64,000 bases of DNA. Origin: Flavobacterium subsaxonicum WB 4.1-42 = DSM 21790. GTDB taxonomy: Bacteria; Bacteroidota; Bacteroidia; Flavobacteriales; Flavobacteriaceae. The position numbers were made by a program, and so were the translations under genes. Shown here one piece after another: positions 34,607-44,528 of this stretch. A model generated the notes under the pieces. That model searched no databases. It had not been told where the DNA came from and was given only the letters and a program-made list of their open reading frames with translations. Within the stretch, counting starts at the first letter, position 1, and each line of letters opens with the position of its first letter. The stretch is taken from positions 1,225,178 to 1,289,177 of the forward strand of contig NZ_KE383909.1 in NCBI RefSeq assembly GCF_000422725.1. Direction: 5' to 3'.

Positions 34607-34777
34607 AACGTTGGTTTTAGTTATACAAAATTGGTTATAATTGCCTTTTGGCCTCTTACATTTTTTTGCAAATGGCTTGTATCCTTAAACATTATATTTG
34701 ACTAAAAACAGCCCAAAAAGTGCTTAATATTTCACTTTCGGACTTTGAGATTGACAACTTTTGCACTGCAAAAAAAA

Positions 34778-34800
34778 ATCCCGCCCCGAGGGGAAGGATT
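34778..34800 (-). terminator. Terminator after the single-domain response regulator
   Basis: On the minus strand ATCC(TT)CCCC-TC-GGGG(C)GGGAT is followed by nine T residues. Confidence 0.65.
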
Positions 34801-34806
34801 TACTTT

Positions 34807-35277
34807 TTATAAAAATTTATCGGGCACGTTAGTGTAATAATTTATCATGTAATTTTCGCGATTAAGGCCATCGGTTACATATTGCCAATTGATGTAAGTT
34901 ACCTCGGTCAGTATTTTTTTAAGCTTATCAAAATCGTTGGGCTTTTTGATAAAAATATTGGCGCCAAATACAAAAGCTTCCTCAACCGTATCTTCAGATG
35001 ATATACTGGAGTACATAGCCACCGTAGTATCGCGGTACCTGCTGTTAGAACGTATGGCTTTTAAGCACTCCATGCCTGATTTGCCCGGCATGCTTATATC
35101 CAAAAATATAATATGGGGCAGTTTATGTGTATCGTCCAGGTAGGCCATAAGCTCCAGGCCATCTTCGCACATACTCAGGGTATGCGTAATTTTTAAACTA
35201 TCAAAGACTTTCTTAAAAAAACGGCGGTCGTCCTGATCATCTTCCGCAAGCAAAATGTAAAGTTTTTCCGGGTCCAT
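34807..35277 (-). CDS. Single-domain response regulator
   Basis: The 156-residue receiver-only protein has acidic residues ED(D) at 14-16, phospho-acceptor D in IIFLDISMPGKSG, T/S in YSSISSED and K in IKKPNDF. No output domain. It is 10 bp after the AraC-type gene on the same strand. Such proteins (Rcp1-like) relay phosphate from hybrid or bacteriophytochrome-type kinases; the CheB-CheR-PAS kinase gene 2 kb away is a possible partner. Confidence 0.9.
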   Translation of the reverse strand: MDPEKLYILLAEDDQDDRRFFKKVFDSLKITHTLSMCEDGLELMAYLDDTHKLPHIIFLDISMPGKSGMECLKAIRSNSRYRDTTVAMYSSISSEDTVEEAFVFGANIFIKKPNDFDKLKKILTEVTYINWQYVTDGLNRENYMINYYTNVPDKFL

Positions 35278-35287
35278 AATTTTAATG

Positions 35288-35848
35288 TTAATTGATGTTA
35301 TTTGTTAAGGCACGTTTGTTTTGCAGCACTTTTTGAAACACGGTAGGGTTAAAACCCGTAATTTTTTTAAACTGGTTAGATAAGTGGGCCACACTGCTGT
35401 AATTCATTAAAAAAGAAATTTCTGTAAGCGACAGGCTCTCATTTACAAGCAATTGCTTTACCTTCTCAATTTTTTGAATAATAATAAAACTCTCTATCGA
35501 TATATGGCAAACTTCGTTAAACACGTTAGACAGTGTTCTGTAATTTTCGTTAAGCTGCATAGCCAGGTAGGTAGATATCTTAATTTGCGGCATATCTTTT
35601 TCGGCGAGCATTGCTAAAATAGCTCCCTTAATTTTTTGCACCATAATGGCCTTTTGATTGTCTACTATCTCAATACCATAATGTTGCAGCTGCTCTTGCA
35701 ATAACTTATAATCGTGCATGGGCATACTGTCTGCAAAATGCACTATACCCGGCCCCTCTAAAGTATACTTAAAATTAAACTTATCTAACTGCTCCTGTAA
35801 GATAGTCCTGCAGGCCTTATCAAAATTGTAACTTAAATATAGTTTCAT
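35288..35848 (-). CDS. AraC-family transcriptional regulator
   Basis: The 186-residue protein has an N-terminal part (1-80) unlike the usual cupin sensor. A C-terminal AraC DNA-binding pair of helix-turn-helices follows (about 85-180: LNENYRTLSNVFNEVCHISIE and SLTEISFLMNYSSVAHLSNQ, FKKITGFNPTVFQK). No sugar-binding fold is present, so it is probably a phosphorelay- or partner-controlled regulator. It is 10 bp upstream of the single-domain receiver, a pairing that suggests they act together. Confidence 0.85.
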   Translation of the reverse strand: MKLYLSYNFDKACRTILQEQLDKFNFKYTLEGPGIVHFADSMPMHDYKLLQEQLQHYGIEIVDNQKAIMVQKIKGAILAMLAEKDMPQIKISTYLAMQLNENYRTLSNVFNEVCHISIESFIIIQKIEKVKQLLVNESLSLTEISFLMNYSSVAHLSNQFKKITGFNPTVFQKVLQNKRALTNNIN

Positions 35849-36080
35849 GGCAGGGGCGGTTTTGCAGTAAATTTAAACTATAAAATAAGGTACGTTCTAA
35901 AAATAGCGTTAATTAGCAACAATATAACATTTGTGTATGCTTAGTCCCCAGACATTTACCTCTAATTATACAGTTTACAATAAAATCCCGCCACAATTAC
36001 GAACCGTCTGTCAAAACGGTAACATAATTATAGCAGGATTAGTAAGGCAACCTGAAATATAACCTTATAGCTGTTTCTCC

Positions 36081-36725
36081 TCAAATAGCATCGCCTGTTT
36101 TAACAGCGTCATCTTCGCCTTCCACACCGTCTTCGCCGGCAGCTTCAAAATTAATATCGTTGTAAGCGGCATCGGTTAGTACAGAGTCGGCTTCTTTTTC
36201 TTCGTTTAAAATTTCTTCCAAAATAGCCGCTGCCTCATTTTCGCCAAGCGTTTTAGCAAATGCCACAAGGGTTCCGTAAGTAGCAATTTCGTAATGTTCA
36301 ATTTTTTGAGATGCGGCAATAATACCGGCATCGCGCACAGGGCCAGATTCGGTGCTTTCCATAATTTCCTGGCCTTCTTTAATAAGCCCGTCCATGGCTT
36401 CGCATTTTTTAGCAACCGCTTTTTCGCCAAGCAATTCAAAAACACTCTCTACCTTTTGCACCTGTGCAATGGTAACTTCGGTATGCTCTTCTATAGCAGC
36501 CACAAGGCTCTCTGTAGTGGCATTTTTAGCCATTTTAGGCAGGGTTTTTACCAATGCCTTCTCTGCCCAGTAAATATCTTTAAGGCTATCAATAAACAGT
36601 TCGCGTAGCCCTTCGGCAGCGTCGCTTTTAGCCTTAACTTTTCCGTCTGCGCTTTTAGATGTTGTTTTTTTTGCCGGGGCAGCCTTTTTAGGTGCCCCTG
36701 TATTTTTACTTGTTGGGGTTGCCAT
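36081..36725 (-). CDS. DUF892 ferritin-like protein with Lys/Ala-rich N-terminal tail
   Basis: Start set at ATG 36725 (MATPTSKNTGAPKKAAPAKK), which avoids an unlikely 23-residue leader of the longer frame starting at 36794. After a histone-like basic tail (1-35) comes the DUF892 four-helix bundle (about 38-195: LFIDSLKDIYWAEKALVKTL, EHTEVTIAQVQKVE, IEHYEIATYGTLVAFAKTLG and a final EEILNEEKEAD). An acidic tail ends the chain. Ferritin-like stress-protection family; the tail could bind nucleic acid. It is a distant paralogue of the gene at 18400-18921. Confidence 0.88.
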   Translation of the reverse strand: MATPTSKNTGAPKKAAPAKKTTSKSADGKVKAKSDAAEGLRELFIDSLKDIYWAEKALVKTLPKMAKNATTESLVAAIEEHTEVTIAQVQKVESVFELLGEKAVAKKCEAMDGLIKEGQEIMESTESGPVRDAGIIAASQKIEHYEIATYGTLVAFAKTLGENEAAAILEEILNEEKEADSVLTDAAYNDINFEAAGEDGVEGEDDAVKTGDAI

Positions 36726-36960
36726 AATAATTAGATTAATTGTTTTGATATGATTACAAATTTGCCATATTACAGCGTATAATAACTTACACAATTTATC
36801 ATTGGTGTTGCATAATGATAGCCAGTACTGCTTTTAATTAACCTAATTGATAAGTATTAATAAAATTAGGCTATAAAAGTTGCGAATAAAAAGTACCTTA
36901 CCACTGTTTTAATTGCAAGAAATTAAAATTATTATGTAACTGAAACTGTGCTGTGTTATC

Positions 36961-36968
36961 TATTTTTG
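36961..36968 (+). promoter_or_regulatory. -7 promoter element upstream of receiver 37031
   Basis: TATTTTTG is a perfect TAnnTTTG, 63 bp before the gene start. No clear -33 TTTG is seen. Confidence 0.5.
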
Positions 36969-37030
36969 ACGTTAGTACACAGAAGTTATAAGAAATTGAG
37001 AAGTAGTAATTATCAACAAATATAAATTCT

Positions 37031-37456
37031 ATGTCAAAATCTGGTGTAATTGTTATTATCGAAGATGATATGGACGACCGTACATTTTTAGGAGAGATTT
37101 TTAAGGAGCTAAAGCTGCCTAACGAGCTAAAGTGGTTTGAAACCGCCGAAAGTGCTATGGACTACCTGTGCACAACCTTTCAGTCGATATTTGTAATCAT
37201 TTCAGATACAAATTTGCCGGGCATGGGCGGGCTCGAATTTAAGAAAACCCTTGATGACGACCCAAAATTGCGCAGAAAAAGCATACCGTTTATTTTTTAC
37301 TCATCGGTAGCCAACCAGGCCGATGTTAATAATGCCTTTTTAAACATGACAACACAGGGATTCTTTAAAAAAGGCCCTGATTACCAAAATTCAAAAAATA
37401 CCATTAAAGTTATTTTAGATTACTGGGGCCTGTGCAGGCATCCTAATACACAATAG
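37031..37456 (+). CDS. Single-domain response regulator
   Basis: The 141-residue receiver has EDD at 12-14, phospho-acceptor D in VIISDTNLPGMGG and K in FFKKGPDYQ. No effector domain. It precedes the CheB-CheR-PAS-kinase gene by 33 bp, so the kinase is its probable phosphodonor. Confidence 0.9.
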   Translation: MSKSGVIVIIEDDMDDRTFLGEIFKELKLPNELKWFETAESAMDYLCTTFQSIFVIISDTNLPGMGGLEFKKTLDDDPKLRRKSIPFIFYSSVANQADVNNAFLNMTTQGFFKKGPDYQNSKNTIKVILDYWGLCRHPNTQ

Positions 37457-37489
37457 TCGTTAGCTTTTACACCTATTACATTAGTAATT

Positions 37490-40400
37490 ATGCTTTTAGA
37501 AAATTATATACCTAAAAAATCAACCGTAAACTTTCCTATTGTTGGTGTTGGGGCTTCGGCCGGGGGGCTCGATGCTTTTAGCCGCCTTTTAAGTAAAATT
37601 CCCGAAAATTCGGGAATGGCCTATGTATTGGTGCAGCATTTAGCGGCACACCACGAGAGCCTGCTGCCCGAAATATTAGCGCGCCAGACAAAAATACCGG
37701 TGTTAGAGATAGTAAACGATATTGAGCTACAGCCCAACACCATATATATTATACCGGAGAATAAGATTTTAACGGCTTATGATGGTAAACTTAACCTTGC
37801 CCCGCGCGACGTTAATGGTAAATTAAATAAGCCTATTGATATATTTTTTAAATCGCTGGCCGAGGTGCACCGAAGCTTTGCCAGGGGTGTTGTATTATCC
37901 GGCACCGGCTATGACGGTACCGAAGGATTAAAAATTATTAAAGAATATGGCGGCTCTACCTTTGCCCAGTTGCCCGATGACGCCTCTTTTGAAGGCATGC
38001 CACTTAGCGCCATAAGGGCCGGCGCTGCCGATTTTGTACTAACTGCCGAAGAGATACCGGCACAACTACAATGCATTGATACCGCCTACGAGCAGAGTTT
38101 TGCCTATGCAGATAGTACTGACAAGGCAACAGACAACGAAGACGAGCTTTTTAAACAGATTATAAGGGTACTGCACCAACGTACCGGTAATGATTTTAAC
38201 CATTACAAGCAGCCCACAATGCGCCGCAGGATTGCCCGCCGAATGGTTATTTGCAAGATTGATGATATGGCCGCTTACCTAAACCTTGTGCAAAAAGACC
38301 GTAAAGAACAAGATGCGCTGTTTAACGATGTGCTGATTCCGGTAAGTTACTTTTTTAGAGATTCCAGAAACTTTAGCACACTGGTAAACGAGGCTTTGCC
38401 GCACATTGCAAAAGATAAGATACCTGCCGAAGGCATACGTGCCTGGGTGGCAGGATGCTCTACCGGAGAGGAGGCTTACTCTATGGCTATTTGCCTAAAA
38501 GAGTTTTTTGGCACTACGCACCCCGATATGAAAATACAGGTTTTTGCATCGGATATATCCGAAAATGTAATTGCCAAAGCCCGCGCCGCTGTTTACAGCA
38601 GTGCCGATGTACAAAACGTATCTACAGAGCGTTTAAACGCCCACTTTTCTAAAATAGATGGTGTGTACCATGTAAAAAAAGAGATAAGAGAAATGTGCGT
38701 GTTTGCCATACATAACTTTGTTAAAGATCCGCCTTTTGCCCGGATGGACCTTATATCGTGCCGAAATGTGCTGATTTACATGGATCGCTTTTTACAAAAA
38801 AAAGCGCTTAATACCTTCCATTACGCCCTTAGGCCCAATGGCGTATTGTTTATTGGCAAATCTGAAACTATTAATAACGTAGCCAACCTATTTGACCCTT
38901 TGGTTAAAAACCAAAAAATATACAGCCGCAAAAGTGTTAATGATAGTTTTATACCCGCACCCTACGGGCAGCAGGGTGTTACCGCAACCAACTTAAGCCA
39001 TCCGCAGGCAAAAATAGAAGTTGCGGGCAGCAACATCCAGAAAAAGGTTAACGAACTCTTATTTACCAAATATACCCCGGCGTCGCTAATTTTAGACGAA
39101 ACCAAGGATATTATACATTTTCATGGCGATACCAGCCCCTACCTGCAGCCATCGCAGGGCAAGCCCAATTTTAACGTGTACAAAATGCTGCACGAAGACC
39201 TTGCTTTCGAGGTGCGCAATGCCCTTGTAAAGGTAAAAAAAGGTGGCGGTAGCGAGCTGAAGGAAAACCTGCCCGTAAGGGATAAAGACTTTACAGTTAA
39301 CCTGGAAGTTAAAAATATTGAAGAAAATGGCGAGCAGTATTACCTGCTGCTTTTTCATAAAAATACGGTTATACCAATAGACCCTGATTTTTTATCGCAG
39401 CATAAAAGTGCCGAGTTGGAGCGCATACAGCAGCTTGAAGCCGAATTGCAGCAAATGCGCGATGATATTCGCCGTGTTACCGAAGACCAGGAAGTGGCGT
39501 ATGAAGAGCTGCAAAGTGCCAACGAAGAACTTTTAAGCAACAGCGAAGAACTGCAAACCCTTAACGAAGAGCTGGAAACATCTACCGAAGAGCTGTTGTC
39601 TAACAACGAAGAGCTTAACAGTGTAAATGCCGAGCTTAAAGACCGCCAGGAGCAACTATCGCTTTCCAGGATGTACTCTGCCTCTATTGTAGAGACCATT
39701 CGGGAGCCGCTGATTGTGCTTGACGCCGACTTGCGGGTTAAGAGTGCCAATGCATCGTTTTACAAATATTTTAAAACCACAGAGCAGGACACTGCCGGCA
39801 AGCTGCTATTTGACCTTTTTGATGGCAAATGGCACAATGCAAGCCTTAAAGAGCAACTTTTAAAGGTAATATCATCTGATACCAAAGTGGAGAATTTTGA
39901 GCTCGAAATACTCCTGCCCCAAATTGGAGAACGCGTTATGCTGCTTAATGCCCGCCCTATTATCAACGAAAATTTAGGCGAACAGCTTATCCTTATTGCC
40001 ATAGATGATATGACAGAGATACGCACGGTTAACAGCCTGCTCGAAAAAAATAACATAGCATTGGAAGAAAGCAATAAAGAGCTGTCATCGTTTAGTTACA
40101 TTGCAAGTCACGATTTGCAGGAGCCGCTTAGAAAAATACATACCTTTAGCAAGCTTATTTTAAGCGATGAGCAGTCGAAACTTACCCACGAAAGTGCCGA
40201 CCACCTAACCCGCATATTGGTATCTACCAACCGCATGCAACAGCTAACCGAAGATTTGCTGCATTACTCGCACATTAGCAATTCAGACGATTTCCAATTA
40301 TTCGACACCGACTTTGATGCGCTAATCCACGAGGTTATAGACCAGGAATTATCAGATAGTATTACTGCCAAAGGGGCTGTTGTAAACAGTGCCCCCCTAC

Positions 40401-40786
40401 CCGTTCTACGTGCAATGCCCACGCTAATACGCCAGTTATTTATAAACCTTATTGGCAACGCATTAAAATATGCCAACCCCAACATTGCACCGGCCATAAC
40501 CATAGATTGTACAGAGGCAACCCATAGTGAACTCTCTGTAATGCCCGGCACCCGCAACATAAAATACATTAAGATAACGGTACAAGATAACGGCATAGGC
40601 TTTTCTAACGATCACGCCGCAAAACTATTCGAACCTTTTTTTAGGCTGCACAGCAAAGATAAATACAGCGGTACAGGCATAGGCCTGGCCATCTGTAAAA
40701 AGATAATGACAAAACACCAGGGGTTTATTACTGCAGAAGGCACTCCCGGCAAGGGGGCCGCATTTAGCGTATTCTTCCCAATATAG
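37490..40786 (+). CDS. CheB-CheR-PAS-histidine kinase multidomain protein
   Basis: A 1098-residue chain with domains in order: CheB methylesterase (about 12-190, catalytic S in GVGASAGGLDAF, H in VQHLAAHH, D in SGTGYDGTEG); CheR methyltransferase (about 215-480, MRRRIARRM, AGCSTGEEAYSMAI, DLISCRNVLIYM); a PAS-like segment; a coiled coil (about 640-720, repeated EEL); a second PAS (about 725-840); and a HisKA/HATPase kinase (about 870-1098, YIASHDLQEPLRK, DNGIGFS, GTGIGL). No MCP receptor is near, so it is not ordinary chemotaxis. It links modification of an unknown target to a phosphorelay. Soluble. Confidence 0.92.
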   Translation: MLLENYIPKKSTVNFPIVGVGASAGGLDAFSRLLSKIPENSGMAYVLVQHLAAHHESLLPEILARQTKIPVLEIVNDIELQPNTIYIIPENKILTAYDGKLNLAPRDVNGKLNKPIDIFFKSLAEVHRSFARGVVLSGTGYDGTEGLKIIKEYGGSTFAQLPDDASFEGMPLSAIRAGAADFVLTAEEIPAQLQCIDTAYEQSFAYADSTDKATDNEDELFKQIIRVLHQRTGNDFNHYKQPTMRRRIARRMVICKIDDMAAYLNLVQKDRKEQDALFNDVLIPVSYFFRDSRNFSTLVNEALPHIAKDKIPAEGIRAWVAGCSTGEEAYSMAICLKEFFGTTHPDMKIQVFASDISENVIAKARAAVYSSADVQNVSTERLNAHFSKIDGVYHVKKEIREMCVFAIHNFVKDPPFARMDLISCRNVLIYMDRFLQKKALNTFHYALRPNGVLFIGKSETINNVANLFDPLVKNQKIYSRKSVNDSFIPAPYGQQGVTATNLSHPQAKIEVAGSNIQKKVNELLFTKYTPASLILDETKDIIHFHGDTSPYLQPSQGKPNFNVYKMLHEDLAFEVRNALVKVKKGGGSELKENLPVRDKDFTVNLEVKNIEENGEQYYLLLFHKNTVIPIDPDFLSQHKSAELERIQQLEAELQQMRDDIRRVTEDQEVAYEELQSANEELLSNSEELQTLNEELETSTEELLSNNEELNSVNAELKDRQEQLSLSRMYSASIVETIREPLIVLDADLRVKSANASFYKYFKTTEQDTAGKLLFDLFDGKWHNASLKEQLLKVISSDTKVENFELEILLPQIGERVMLLNARPIINENLGEQLILIAIDDMTEIRTVNSLLEKNNIALEESNKELSSFSYIASHDLQEPLRKIHTFSKLILSDEQSKLTHESADHLTRILVSTNRMQQLTEDLLHYSHISNSDDFQLFDTDFDALIHEVIDQELSDSITAKGAVVNSAPLPVLRAMPTLIRQLFINLIGNALKYANPNIAPAITIDCTEATHSELSVMPGTRNIKYIKITVQDNGIGFSNDHAAKLFEPFFRLHSKDKYSGTGIGLAICKKIMTKHQGFITAEGTPGKGAAFSVFFPI

Positions 40787-40877
40787 CAATATACGCCCTG
40801 CAGGTGTTGCTAACAGCATGCGTAATATTGTAAGAAAGTAAACAGTTTCTTGTAAAGCGTTTTTTTTTACGGAAGGT

Positions 40878-40885
40878 TATTTTTG
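40878..40885 (+). promoter_or_regulatory. -7 promoter element upstream of 40920 gene
   Basis: TATTTTTG matches TAnnTTTG; a TTG lies about 25 bp upstream (40850). The start codon is 35 bp downstream. Confidence 0.45.
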
Positions 40886-40919
40886 TATAAATACATAAAT
40901 GTAAACCTCCTGCTAAAAT

Positions 40920-43127
40920 ATGAAACTGATTACACCCTGGGCAGCAACGGCGCAATCAGCAATTAAGAACAGTGCCGTTCTTCTTAAAAAAATGTTTTTA
41001 GAGTATGCTTATACCCTGCATAATGCGGACAATGCTATCTGGATTGTTAGCACGGCACCAAATGGCTGCAAGCTTGGCTTTCGCGCCGCATTTGGCTTAA
41101 ATTGTAATTTTGAAGTTACAGACATAACCGAAAACAACTCGGGTTGCACGTTGGTGCTGCAAACAGAAATAGGCAGCTACAAAATGGTAATGGATTTCCC
41201 AGATCCTGACAATGCCATTTTACACTACAAAACAATGTTTACACCCAATTTAGACCTTGTAATACCTTACTGGCCTAAAGATATAGTACCTCTTACCGAA
41301 AATGGCAGCATAGAAAATACCTCCGGTACCCTATACCTGCACCAACAGGGCACACGTTCCGGTTTGCTTTTTGGCAGCAGTATAAGTCCTAAAAAAGGGT
41401 CGTTTTTGTACTTTCAAAACCTTACTTCAGTCTCAGAATATTGCAATGCTACACAAACCTCGCTATCTGAAACTGTTGGTGGACAATGGCCTGAAATTGG
41501 TTTTAGCCTGCCCGTTACCACAGAAAAGGCACTACCTGCGGGAACAGAAGTTGCACTGTCTGATGCGTATGTATTATTCAGCCCCGATATTCCCGAAGAC
41601 GATGTTAGCGTTGCAAAGCATTATCTTAACCATTTAGCCGCAATTTACAGTGTGATACCAAAACCGGATACCACCTACCGCGACTGGCCGGAAATGTCTA
41701 AAAAAGCCCTGCACGACCTAACATTTAATAAAGGCTGCTGGACCTACGCAAAAGGTCATCCGTATCTTAATGCTTACCTGTGCGATTATAAAACCCCATC
41801 TGAAATTATGGTGCAGCTATCTGTACTGTGGGCTATAAATGAGTACGCACAGTGGACGGGCGAGAGCTTTCAGGTAATTGATGAGATTAAAGGCGGCTTA
41901 GAGGCTTTTTATGATGATAAGCTGCAAACTATTTCGCGGTGGCTGCCATCGCAACGTGGAGAGCTGGACGAATCTGAAGAGCAAAAAAAGGCCATGACCA
42001 TGGATTCCTGGTACCTGCACCACCCGTTAATGAACCTTTCTAAACTGGCGCTGAATGGCGATAAGGAAGCTAAAGAACTACTGCTTAAATCTATAGGATA
42101 TGCAATTAAGGTGGCACATCATTTTGATTATGTTTGGCCGGTTTTCTATAAAATGGATACGCTGGAAACCTTAAAGGCAGAAACAGTTCCTGGCAAGGGT
42201 GGCGAAAAAGACGTAGCCGGTGGCTATGCCCACTTAATGGTAAACGTGTGGAGGGTAACAGGCGAAAAAAAATACCTTAACGAAGCCCTTAGAGCTGCCA
42301 GAAAGCTGAAGGATATGGGCATGGCTATTTTTTACCAGGCCAATAATACAGCTTTTTCTGCCCTGGCAATGCTTAGGCTCTATAAAGAGACTAAAGAACA
42401 ACTTTTTTTAGATGTTAGTTACCTTTGCATTGCCGGAATTATGAAAAACGTACAGTTGTGGGAATGCAATTATGGCAATGCCACCAACTTTGATAATTTT
42501 TTTGGCATCTTTCCGCTTAATGATGCGCCGTACAAGGCAGCTTATGAGGAGATGGAAGTTTATGCCGCGCTTAACGATTATATTAAAGAAGCCGTTGCTA
42601 TAAAGGCTCCTATCCTGCCATCGGTAATGCTGCTGTTGCCAGAGCTTATACGCTACAGTGTTAGCCGCTTGCCGTGTTACTACCCTCCGCTATTGCCGGA
42701 AGATATTTTATCTAAAGAAGTTAAAACCGGAGAGGTGGACCCTAAATTATGGATACCCGTAGAAGACCTGCAGGACGGTTGGGAACAGCACGGGCAGGTA
42801 GGCCAGGAAGTGTATGGCGCCGGCGTGGGCTTTGGTGTGGTGCCAAGGCAATACTTAAAAATAGAAGGTGCTGCTTGTATGCTTTTTACAGACTACCCAA
42901 TTACAAAACCAGTTGCCACAGAAAAATCTATTTCATTCAGCATTATTGGCAGTAACCTTTTTGTTTCCCGATTAATGATATTGTTTAATGATAAAAAAGC
43001 AAAGCTTAAGGTACAAGTGTTACTAACAGAAGGTAAAAACCAAACAGTATTTAAGCCTCTTAAATCTTCGTCGGCATCTAAAGAGTACGCAGTTACCGGC
43101 AAACAAAAAATTATAATTAGGTGGTAA
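40920..43127 (+). CDS. Large soluble protein with alpha/alpha-barrel-like region, unknown
   Basis: The 735-residue protein lacks a signal peptide. Its N-terminal part (1-240) is beta-rich (LHQQGTRSGLLFGSS). The middle (about 250-590) has repeated helix pairs with Trp, Tyr and His clusters (WYLHHPLMNLSKLALNG, GGYAHLMVNVWRVTGEKKYL, NEALRAARKLKDMGMAIF), the look of an (alpha/alpha)6 or 7 toroid as in glycoside hydrolases and epimerases. A beta C-terminus (600-735) follows. I cannot name a family or reaction. It is monocistronic behind its own -7 element. Confidence 0.65.
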   Translation: MKLITPWAATAQSAIKNSAVLLKKMFLEYAYTLHNADNAIWIVSTAPNGCKLGFRAAFGLNCNFEVTDITENNSGCTLVLQTEIGSYKMVMDFPDPDNAILHYKTMFTPNLDLVIPYWPKDIVPLTENGSIENTSGTLYLHQQGTRSGLLFGSSISPKKGSFLYFQNLTSVSEYCNATQTSLSETVGGQWPEIGFSLPVTTEKALPAGTEVALSDAYVLFSPDIPEDDVSVAKHYLNHLAAIYSVIPKPDTTYRDWPEMSKKALHDLTFNKGCWTYAKGHPYLNAYLCDYKTPSEIMVQLSVLWAINEYAQWTGESFQVIDEIKGGLEAFYDDKLQTISRWLPSQRGELDESEEQKKAMTMDSWYLHHPLMNLSKLALNGDKEAKELLLKSIGYAIKVAHHFDYVWPVFYKMDTLETLKAETVPGKGGEKDVAGGYAHLMVNVWRVTGEKKYLNEALRAARKLKDMGMAIFYQANNTAFSALAMLRLYKETKEQLFLDVSYLCIAGIMKNVQLWECNYGNATNFDNFFGIFPLNDAPYKAAYEEMEVYAALNDYIKEAVAIKAPILPSVMLLLPELIRYSVSRLPCYYPPLLPEDILSKEVKTGEVDPKLWIPVEDLQDGWEQHGQVGQEVYGAGVGFGVVPRQYLKIEGAACMLFTDYPITKPVATEKSISFSIIGSNLFVSRLMILFNDKKAKLKVQVLLTEGKNQTVFKPLKSSSASKEYAVTGKQKIIIRW

Positions 43128-43198
43128 TTTAACTGCCATATTTTATATTTTGCTTCTCCGCCTTCTAAATGTCAAGTGCAAAAACAAATAACCAATAT

Positions 43199-44167
43199 TT
43201 AACGCTTATTTTTAATATGCTTTTTTATCATATAATCGGTTATTTTTTTAAGCGTTTTATGCGTTTCAGGGTGTAAGCCGGGGTAGGTAAAATACTCGTA
43301 TACTTTATCGGCAGATTTGCCGTACCAAACCCGTGGGCTACCGTCAGTATTATAAAAAGTAGTGGTATCAGACACCTCTATTTTTTTTTGGTAAGTAAGC
43401 AAATCTTCGCTTAAAGGCACAGTTGGGTTATTTGCTAAAGCATTAACATTATTATCGCAGGGCGCGGTTTCGTAATGATCTTTATTCCAAACCATACAGC
43501 CATTACTATCTAAAAATAAATCTTTAACCGCAAATGCAGCCACAGTACAAAATAGCACAATAATTACTGCTATTTTAAGTAAATTTTGCCTTGCCTGCAA
43601 TCTTTCGCTACGCCCAACGGCAAAATATTTTTGATGCACAACTTTGGGTGCTGTTGTGCTAATATCAATTATATCAGGCTCCGTCTTTTCTAACGGCTCA
43701 TTTTCTACCCCTTCTTTTCCTAACACATCATTCTGCCGACTACTATCCCTATAAAAAGACTGAATTTGTCCCACTCCCCCATTTTCTATCCCAAGAGAGG
43801 TTTTATCCTTACCAACTCCTGTTAAGCCTTCCTGCTTTCTGAATTTTTGAAAAGGTCTTGGCTCAAGGTCTACTAAAATTGCCAGCAACTCTATACTTGC
43901 CACACTTTTAGGAGCAACACCTCCCCTTAAAAATCTTACTAAAGGCCTAAATTTATCATTATCAAACTTCTTAATACTGCTAAAGCTTAATGCTTCAGGA
44001 CCAAAAAAACGTTCGTAGATTTTTTTGTCGTCGCTACTTAAAGCATCAAACAGTACTAAACTTAATTCTTTAAGCTTAGCGGTAGTTGCAGGCAATAATA
44101 AATCGGCGTGTGCACCTTCTTTTACACTTTCGTACTGAGCTAAAATCGCTTTTTTATAATCATCCAT
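43199..44167 (-). CDS. Single-pass membrane protein of unknown function
   Basis: The 322-residue protein has an N-terminal soluble helical region (1-200) including FFGPEALSFSSIKKFDNDKF and a Ser/Gln-rich linker. One membrane helix follows near 200-222 (LLKIAVIIVLFCTVAAFAV), then an approximately 100-residue domain predicted outside with GCMVWNKDHYETAPCD and two cysteines. The layout (cytosolic N, single helix, outer C) resembles anti-sigma or small sensor proteins, but no motif confirms it. Not recognised. Confidence 0.7.
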   Translation of the reverse strand: MDDYKKAILAQYESVKEGAHADLLLPATTAKLKELSLVLFDALSSDDKKIYERFFGPEALSFSSIKKFDNDKFRPLVRFLRGGVAPKSVASIELLAILVDLEPRPFQKFRKQEGLTGVGKDKTSLGIENGGVGQIQSFYRDSSRQNDVLGKEGVENEPLEKTEPDIIDISTTAPKVVHQKYFAVGRSERLQARQNLLKIAVIIVLFCTVAAFAVKDLFLDSNGCMVWNKDHYETAPCDNNVNALANNPTVPLSEDLLTYQKKIEVSDTTTFYNTDGSPRVWYGKSADKVYEYFTYPGLHPETHKTLKKITDYMIKKHIKNKR

Positions 44168-44528
44168 AATAGCTGCTATTTGTATTGAATTTGGAATCGA
44201 CAGGATTTTTTTGGAATTAATAGGAATGCCCGGAATAACAGGAATTCTGTGCTTTTAAACGTAATTATCTGCCATTTCTTTGCCCTGTAATTAGTTACTG
44301 CCTTGTTGCGCAACAGGGCAAATGTACAAAACAAGTTTTAACATTTTAACATAGTGCTGCTTTACAAAACTGCAACAGTTATTCCGGGAAGTATAATCTG
44401 CCCGTGGTTTTGTTAGCACACTACACTTCCCAAAAAAATTATTGGCATACCCAAAACGGGTGCTTACCGCCTTATGGCTAAAAGCACCTGCAGGTTGCCC
44501 CATGTTTAATTTTTAAGAACCAAAACAA
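44168..44528. other. 361-bp intergenic stretch, no gene seen
   Basis: It lies between a minus-strand membrane gene and a plus-strand lipoprotein. An imperfect 22-bp palindrome (44299-44320, TGCCTTGTTGC/GCAACAGGGCA, one G-T pair) lacks a T tract. Nothing else convincing. Confidence 0.5.
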
